Position numbers and translations under genes: made by a program | Notes under the pieces: generated by a model | Database searches by the model: none | Told to the model about the DNA's origin: nothing | Seen by the model: the letters and a program-made list of their open reading frames with translations, nothing else | Assembly: GCA_947450675.1 (NCBI GenBank) | Contig: CANFWI010000004.1 | Coordinates: 49,597 to 113,596, forward strand | DNA: 64,000 nt | From: Comamonadaceae bacterium | GTDB lineage: Bacteria > Pseudomonadota > Gammaproteobacteria > Burkholderiales > Burkholderiaceae_C | Direction: 5' to 3' | Part shown: piece after piece, positions 58,325 through 64,000 of the stretch | How positions within the stretch are numbered: position 1 is the stretch's first letter | Layout of the letters: each line of letters begins with the position of its first letter

Positions 58325-59322
58325 CACAGCCATGACTTGACAGACGCCACCACCGCATCGGTTGAGATGCCGTAGCGGTCATGCAGGGTCGGCAAGGCAC
58401 CCGCATCCAAAAACTCATCCGGCAAGCCGATCTGGCGAAACGCCGGATGCACACCAGCGCGCATCAGCTCACCGGCCACGGCTTCACCAAGGCCGCCAAT
58501 CACACTGTGATTTTCAGCCACCACCACCAGCCGTCCTGGCAGCGCGGCTTCACGCAAGATAGTCGCTGCGTCAAGGGGTTTGAGGGTCGGGACATGCAGC
58601 ACGGCAGCGTCAATCTGGTCACGTTGCAATGCTTGTGCCGCTTCAAGCGCACGCATGGTCATGAGCCCGGTCGAGATGAACAGTACGTCGCGGCCATCAC
58701 GGATCATTTTGGCTTTGCCGATTTCAAACTGGTAGCCGTATTCGTCGAGCACCAGTGGCACTTGACCGCGTAGCAAGCGCATGTAGACCGGCCCTTGGTG
58801 CGCCGCGATGGCCGGCACAGCCTGCTCGATTTCATGCGCGTCACACGGGTCAATCACCATCATGCCGGGCATGGCGCGCATCAGGGCGAGATCCTCTGCG
58901 GCTTGATGGCTGGGGCCGTAGCCAGTGGTCAAGCCTGGCAAGGCACAGACAATTTTCACGTTCAGGTTTTCTTCGGCGATCACCTGGTGCATGAAGTCGT
59001 AAGCCCGGCGGGTGGCAAAGACCGCGTAGGTGGTGGCAAAAGGCACCAAGCCTTCCTTGGCCATTCCACCGGCCGCACCCATCAACAACTGCTCGGCCAT
59101 GCCCATCTGGAAAAAACGTTCCGGGTAGGCCTGGGCAAACAAATGCAGGTCGGTGTATTTGGCCAAGTCAGCCGTCATGCCGACGATCTCGGGGCGCTGT
59201 GCGCCAAGCTCGACCAGCGCTTTGCCAAACGGTGCGGCGCGTGTGCGCTGGCCTTCGCTGGCAATCGACGCGATCATGGCGGAAGTGGTCAGTCGGGGCT
59301 TCTTGTTCGTCATGGTGTTCAT
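58324..59322 (-). CDS. Transketolase C-terminal subunit
   Basis: GMTADLAKYTDLHLFAQAYPERFFQMGMAEQLLMGAAGGMAKEGLVPFATTYAVF. Confidence 0.92.
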   Translation of the reverse strand: MNTMTNKKPRLTTSAMIASIASEGQRTRAAPFGKALVELGAQRPEIVGMTADLAKYTDLHLFAQAYPERFFQMGMAEQLLMGAAGGMAKEGLVPFATTYAVFATRRAYDFMHQVIAEENLNVKIVCALPGLTTGYGPSHQAAEDLALMRAMPGMMVIDPCDAHEIEQAVPAIAAHQGPVYMRLLRGQVPLVLDEYGYQFEIGKAKMIRDGRDVLFISTGLMTMRALEAAQALQRDQIDAAVLHVPTLKPLDAATILREAALPGRLVVVAENHSVIGGLGEAVAGELMRAGVHPAFRQIGLPDEFLDAGALPTLHDRYGISTDAVVASVKSWL

Positions 59323-60158
59323 TGCGCAGTGCCCGCGTGTGCGGCGTCAAGATAAGCGATGGCTTGCTGCCATTCGGGTGGGTCAACACGGATAAAGTGG
59401 TTCTTCTCGCGCTGCTCCAGAAACGGCACGCCCTTGCCCATTAAGGTGTCAAACAAAATCACACGCGGCTTGGCCTCTGTGCATTCGCGGGCAGCGTCAA
59501 AGGCGGCCAACACCGCAGGCAGGTTGTTGCCATCGACACGCTGCACATGCCAGCCGAATGCGGCCCATTTGTCGACCACCGGTTCAAAGCGCATGACCTC
59601 GCTGGTGTTGCCGTCGGCTTGCTGCTTGTTCAAATCGACCAGGCAAATCAGATTTGACAAGCCATGGTGCGCAGCCGAAGCAGCGGCTTCCCAGGTCGAG
59701 CCTTCGTCAAGCTCGCCGTCAGACATCGAGTTGTAAACAAAGGCTGGGTTATTTTTGAGACGCAACCCGAGTGCCATGCCGACGCCAATGATCAAACCTT
59801 GACCCAAGGAACCGCCCGATATTTCCATTCCCGGCGTGTAGGTGGCCATGCCGGACATAGGCAGACGGCTGTCGTCGCTGCCGTAGCTGTCCAGTTCGTC
59901 TTCAGGCAGCACACCGGCTTCAATCAGGGCGGCGTAATGGGCGATAGCGTAGTGGCCGTGTGACAGCAAAAATCGGTCACGTCCCTCCCACAGCGGTTCT
60001 GCGGCACGCAGCTTGAGCGCGTGCCCGTAAGCCACCGCCAGCACATCGGCCCAACCCAGCGCCTGGCCGATATAACCCTGGCCCTGGACCTCACCCATGC
60101 GCAGTGCAAAGCGCCGCACCCGGTAAGCACAGTCGTTCAGTTCAGTCAGATGGCTCAT
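59319..60158 (-). CDS. Transketolase N-terminal subunit
   Basis: GQGYIGQALGWADVLAVAYGHALKL...DRFLLSHGHYAIAHYAALIEAG...SGGSLGQGLIIGVGMALGLRLKNNPAFVYNSMSDGELDEGSTWEA. Confidence 0.93.
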   Translation of the reverse strand: MSHLTELNDCAYRVRRFALRMGEVQGQGYIGQALGWADVLAVAYGHALKLRAAEPLWEGRDRFLLSHGHYAIAHYAALIEAGVLPEDELDSYGSDDSRLPMSGMATYTPGMEISGGSLGQGLIIGVGMALGLRLKNNPAFVYNSMSDGELDEGSTWEAAASAAHHGLSNLICLVDLNKQQADGNTSEVMRFEPVVDKWAAFGWHVQRVDGNNLPAVLAAFDAARECTEAKPRVILFDTLMGKGVPFLEQREKNHFIRVDPPEWQQAIAYLDAAHAGTAQ

Positions 60159-60604
60159 ACGCTGTGGCCGGTTTCGTAGTCGTGAATCAGGTCAACTTTG
60201 GGTTGCGAGCGACCACCATCAAAATCACTGCGCAGCCAGGCATCAACAATGGCTTTGGCCAGTTCCGGCCCCACCACCCGAGCACCGATGGTGATGATCT
60301 GCGCATCATTGCTGCGGCTGGCGCGTTCAGCTGAATAGGTGTCATGGCACTGCGCGGCCCGAATGCCGCGCACCTTGTTGGCAGAAATCGCCATGCCAAT
60401 GCCCGTACCGCAAAGCAGCAGGGCCCGCTCAAAACCACCACTGGCGACCTGCTCGGCGACGGCGAAGGCGACATCCGGATAGAGCACGGGTTGCGCGTCA
60501 TGCGTCCCAAAATCCGTCACCTCATGGCCCGCGTCGGTCATGTGTTTTTTCAAAATTTGTTTGAGTTCGTACGCGGCTTCGTCGCAGCCAATGGCTAATT
60601 TCAT
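60155..60604 (-). CDS. RpiB/LacA/LacB-family sugar-phosphate isomerase
   Basis: MKLAIGCDEAAYELKQILKKHMTDAGHEVTDFGTHD...ALLLCGTGIGMAISANKVRGIRAAQCHDTYSAERASRSNDAQIITIGARVVG. Confidence 0.93.
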   Translation of the reverse strand: MKLAIGCDEAAYELKQILKKHMTDAGHEVTDFGTHDAQPVLYPDVAFAVAEQVASGGFERALLLCGTGIGMAISANKVRGIRAAQCHDTYSAERASRSNDAQIITIGARVVGPELAKAIVDAWLRSDFDGGRSQPKVDLIHDYETGHSV

Positions 60605-60623
60605 GGGGTTCTTTCGTGAAGGG

Positions 60624-62399
60624 TCAAACAGACGCGGTCTGCAGCAATCGCTGCAAAGACCCCGCCATGGATTGCAAAATCAAACAGCAAGAGGTAGCGC
60701 CGGCATCCAGCACACCGATGGAGCGCGGGCCGAGCCGGGCGGAACGCCCAATGCGCGCCTGCAACGCTTGGGTCGAGTCGCGGCCACGGGCGGCGGCATC
60801 AGACATGGCCTGCAAGGCATAGGAGAAATCAGCCGCAGAAGCCTGCGCTGCGCGGTAGGCGTCTAGCGCCGGCAACAAGGTGTCCATCAAGGTTTTGTCA
60901 CCAACCTTGGCGTTGCCCATGGCCTGCACGTTGGCGACCGCCGCAGCCAATGCATCCCCAAACAAAGCAGCATCAAGCTGGCTGTGTGGTGCCAGTGTGT
61001 CGGCCAAGCCTCTGAAAAATTCGCCGTACAAAGGGCCCATGGAACCACCGATATCGTCCATCAGCGCCTTCGAGAGTTGCGTCAGCGCGGCGGGTAACAC
61101 CAACGCTTTGTCACCCAAGGCGTCAAGCCGCGCGGCGCATCCGCTAAAGCCCTTGGCCATGTTGATGCCGTGGTCGCCGTCACCGATCAAGCCGTCAATC
61201 TCGCTCAGGTATTGGCGATTGGCGACGATGCTGGTGATCAGCTCTCGCACCAATCCACCGCTGCGCGCCAGTGGGATGGCTGGGCCTATAACAAGACGCG
61301 GCGCGCTAGCCGTAGATGAAACGGCCGCAACAGTCTGCCCTGTCAGCGCCGCATTACCGCCCAACCGTCCGCTGTAACGACGCTCTGCGGCTAGGCTGCC
61401 GTTGACCGTCAGACCGACTGATTGGCAAGGCTCGGTCAAGCAAGATGCCAGTTCATCGTCGAGTTTCATGAGCGTCAAGGTGACGCCCATCATCTCCAGC
61501 GACGAGAACAGATTGCCAACTTGTTTGAAGGCAATGCTGATGCCGTGCGCCTCAAGGCGCTGCGCCAGCTCGCCGTACAAAATGTATTGCTCCATGAGCG
61601 GTGTCGCACCCAAGCCGGACACCAGCAACGCCACGCGGTCGCCCGCCGCAAACGGCAAGTCGGGCAGCACCGCGGCCAGCATCAACTCGGCCATCTCAGC
61701 TGCGGTCGCCGTGGGCCGCACATCAATGCCAGGCTCGCCATGGTGGCCAATACCCACTTCCATGTTGCCGTGCTCAATCGTGAAGTTGGCCTTGCCAACC
61801 GCCGGAATCACACAGGCCGACAAGCCGATGCCAATGCTGCGGGTGTTGTCGATGGCCTTCTGCGCAGCCGCAATCACTTGCGCCAACGAGCCGCCACGCG
61901 CCGCCACTGCAGCGCCGACCTTCCACATGAAAATCTCACCCGCCACGCCGCGACGTTTCCCCTCGTCGCCCTTGGCGGCCGAAGCCACGTCGTCGTTGGC
62001 GACCACTGTCTGAACCACGATGCCCTGGGCCGATGCCATTTGCATGGCCATCTTCACATTCATGTTGTCGCCAGCGTAGTTGCCGTACAAACAGGCGACG
62101 CCGGCACCGCCGTCAGCAGCCTGCATGGCATCCAAAAAACTGCAGGCGGTAGGCGATGAAAAAATTTCGCCGACGGCCACAGCATCCAGCAAGCCGTCGC
62201 CGACATAACCCAAAAACGCCGGCTCATGGCCCGAACCGCCGCCGCTGATGACACCGACCTTGCCGCGCTCCGGCACTTGCACCCGCTGCACCACGCGGGC
62301 ATTGGTAGCTGAAACACAAAGGGTGCCGGCATGCGCTTGGAGCCAGCCTTTGAGCATGTCCTCGACCACTTGGTCGGGGTTGTTGATGACGCGGTTCAT
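60624..62399 (-). CDS. DhaK-DhaL fusion kinase (dihydroxyacetone/erythrulose kinase-like)
   Basis: SGGGSGHEPAFLGYVGDGLLDAVAVGEIFSSP (DhaK) and LIGDGDHGINMAKGFSGCAARL (DhaL). Confidence 0.92.
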   Translation of the reverse strand: MNRVINNPDQVVEDMLKGWLQAHAGTLCVSATNARVVQRVQVPERGKVGVISGGGSGHEPAFLGYVGDGLLDAVAVGEIFSSPTACSFLDAMQAADGGAGVACLYGNYAGDNMNVKMAMQMASAQGIVVQTVVANDDVASAAKGDEGKRRGVAGEIFMWKVGAAVAARGGSLAQVIAAAQKAIDNTRSIGIGLSACVIPAVGKANFTIEHGNMEVGIGHHGEPGIDVRPTATAAEMAELMLAAVLPDLPFAAGDRVALLVSGLGATPLMEQYILYGELAQRLEAHGISIAFKQVGNLFSSLEMMGVTLTLMKLDDELASCLTEPCQSVGLTVNGSLAAERRYSGRLGGNAALTGQTVAAVSSTASAPRLVIGPAIPLARSGGLVRELITSIVANRQYLSEIDGLIGDGDHGINMAKGFSGCAARLDALGDKALVLPAALTQLSKALMDDIGGSMGPLYGEFFRGLADTLAPHSQLDAALFGDALAAAVANVQAMGNAKVGDKTLMDTLLPALDAYRAAQASAADFSYALQAMSDAAARGRDSTQALQARIGRSARLGPRSIGVLDAGATSCCLILQSMAGSLQRLLQTASV

Positions 62400-62415
62400 G
62401 GCGGGCCTTCCACTT

Positions 62416-63303
62416 TCAATGAGCCGTCGTCAGCGGGTTCAGGTGTTGCTGTACAAAGGCTAACGCCGGTTTCAGCACCGCCTCTATGTCGGCCAGTGGC
62501 ACGCGATATGGCGAGCGACTGGGTTGCGCACTGGGCAAGCGGTGTAGGCGCAGCGGGACCTCGATCGACAAGTTCAGCGCCGTCTCGGCAACAGCCTGCA
62601 GAATGCGTGCGCAGTCAATGCTGCCCTGCCCTAGCGGCGTGAAAAAGTAGCCACTGGCGTCACGCCGAACATCTTTGATGTGGGTGTGCAAACACAAAGG
62701 CATGGCGGCCAACGCATCGGCCACCGGCGAGACGCCTGGGCGGTGCGAGATGGTGTTCCCAGCGTCGTAATTCAAACCCACCATGGGATGGCCGATCTCT
62801 GCCAACAGCGCGGGGCCATCGCTGGCCGTGTTAAGCAGATTGTCAGAGCCATCGCCCGGATTTTCTAACCCGATCTTCAGACCGATGGATTCCGCATGAC
62901 GAGCCAGCACCTCGATGTTGGCGGTGAAAATTTTTTTCAGTCGGCGCGCAGCAGCGTTGGTGTTGATGACTTCGGCACCAAGCGCACGCGCAAAATCCAT
63001 GCGCCCACGAAAAACCTCGACCGCGTCATCACGCCCGAGGTCGATGTGCGATGAAAAGGCATGGCAGATGATTCCGCTGTCAGCCAACCAGCGCTTCCAC
63101 TGCTGGGCCTGCGCGGGCGTGAAAGCAGACTCGTCAAACGGCTCTGTGTAGCCGACGATGAAGGCTGGCTCAACGTGCGTGGCGCCGATGGATGCCAAAC
63201 TTTCGAGCATGCGCGGTGGCTCATAGCCGTCGTAAGGTGCTCCAGAAATAGAGACAATATGTTGGGCTGACGCGCTAGCGCTGGTTGAAATTGAAGGACT
63301 CAT
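62416..63303 (-). CDS. Sugar phosphate isomerase/epimerase (TIM barrel)
   Basis: IGATHVEPAFIVGYTEPF...LKIGLENPGDGSDNLLNTASDGPALLAEIGHPMVGLNYDAGNTISHRPG...HTHIKDVRRD. Confidence 0.88.
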   Translation of the reverse strand: MSPSISTSASASAQHIVSISGAPYDGYEPPRMLESLASIGATHVEPAFIVGYTEPFDESAFTPAQAQQWKRWLADSGIICHAFSSHIDLGRDDAVEVFRGRMDFARALGAEVINTNAAARRLKKIFTANIEVLARHAESIGLKIGLENPGDGSDNLLNTASDGPALLAEIGHPMVGLNYDAGNTISHRPGVSPVADALAAMPLCLHTHIKDVRRDASGYFFTPLGQGSIDCARILQAVAETALNLSIEVPLRLHRLPSAQPSRSPYRVPLADIEAVLKPALAFVQQHLNPLTTAH

Positions 63304-63313
63304 GCTGTCGTTT

Positions 63314-64000
63314 TCAGTGGAGGGTCAACCAAGGCAGGTAGGCAAAACCCAGCAACAGTCCGATGGCGACGACGTAGAACGGAATCAGTTCCTTCACCAC
63401 GTCGCCGATGCGTACGCGGGCGATGGTGCTGGTAATGAACAGCGTGGTCCCGATCGGCGGGTGGTACAGCCCGATCGACAGATTGACGATCATCATGATG
63501 CCCAGCTGGATCGTGTCCATGCCCACAGCCGCAGCCAAAGGCACAAACATAGGAGTCAGCAGGAGTACCGCAGCAGGCAAGTCAATGAACATGCCCGTGG
63601 CCAACATGATCAGGTTCATCGCCAGAATGATCAGCCAGGGTGACTGCAAGGTTTCCTTGGCGTAGCGCGTGAACTCCGCCGGCAACTGCTCGTAGGTGAC
63701 GATCCAACCCACGATGCTGGAAGCCATGATGATGAGCAACACCACACCGGTTGAAATACCCGCTTCAATCGCCGCGGCGCGAACCTTCGCCACCGTCAGG
63801 TCGCGGTAGATCACTCCCGCTACCACCAAGGCGTAGAGCGTGGACATCACGCTCACCTCGGTCGGGGTGGCAATACCAAAGCGCAGGAAGATGATGATGA
63901 GAACTGGCATGGCCAGCGCCGGTCCGGTCTGCACGAGTTGCACCCAGAATGCCGGCCATTCGAATGGCGTGGTGTCGCGCGGGAAGTTGCGTCGACGGCC
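63314..64000 (-). CDS. TRAP transporter large permease (DctM-like), partial at window edge
   Basis: ALAMPVLIIIFLRFGIATPTEVSVMSTLYALVVAGVIYRDL...LPAAVLLLTPMFVPLAAAVGMDTIQLGIMMIVNLSIGLYHPPIGTTLFI; frame stays open to window end. Confidence 0.92.
   Translation of the reverse strand, partial: GRRRNFPRDTTPFEWPAFWVQLVQTGPALAMPVLIIIFLRFGIATPTEVSVMSTLYALVVAGVIYRDLTVAKVRAAAIEAGISTGVVLLIIMASSIVGWIVTYEQLPAEFTRYAKETLQSPWLIILAMNLIMLATGMFIDLPAAVLLLTPMFVPLAAAVGMDTIQLGIMMIVNLSIGLYHPPIGTTLFITSTIARVRIGDVVKELIPFYVVAIGLLLGFAYLPWLTLH

Noticed and set aside
1-64000. CRISPR arrays, insertion sequences, prophage genes
   Set aside because: No direct-repeat/spacer arrays, transposase or phage structural genes recognised on either strand

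Overview
The window looks like a high-GC betaproteobacterial chromosome segment, probably Burkholderiales/Comamonadaceae (inference from the orphan Bug-family receptors and gene style). No transposase, phage or CRISPR was seen. Five blocks: (A) 1-25.2 kb, a catabolic island carrying an apparently complete hydroxyquinol lower pathway (intradiol dioxygenase, maleylacetate reductase, PcaIJ, PcaF, IclR regulator), mixed with a two-subunit molybdenum hydroxylase, amidohydrolase, CaiB transferase, citryl-CoA-lyase-like protein, small barrel/NTF2 proteins and many orphan solute-binding proteins. (B) 26-38.5 kb, a sulfur/sulfide island: rhodaneses, ClC channel, SQR-like flavoprotein with a perfect FNR-type box, MazEF, methyltransferase, persulfide dioxygenase, ArsR-type regulator with a nested palindromic operator, YeeE/YedE halves, DUF442-SQR fusion, SulP, and a decayed membrane respiratory gene pair. 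(C) 38.5-48 kb, cytochrome c, MoxR/CoxE-like pair, TamA/TamB, tRNA-Arg(CCT). (D) 48-57 kb, outer membrane transporter, sensor kinase/response regulator, Bug receptors, CaiB transferase, FAD oxidoreductase. (E) 57.3-64 kb, a sugar/polyol catabolic operon (split transketolase, RpiB, DhaK-DhaL, TIM-barrel isomerase, TRAP permease) with an apparent ribB gene remnant at its 3' end. No wholly new system can be proven from sequence alone. The best candidates are the uncharacterised upper pathway of block A, the sulfide operon with its methyltransferase and nested operator, and the tetrose/pentose operon of block E.
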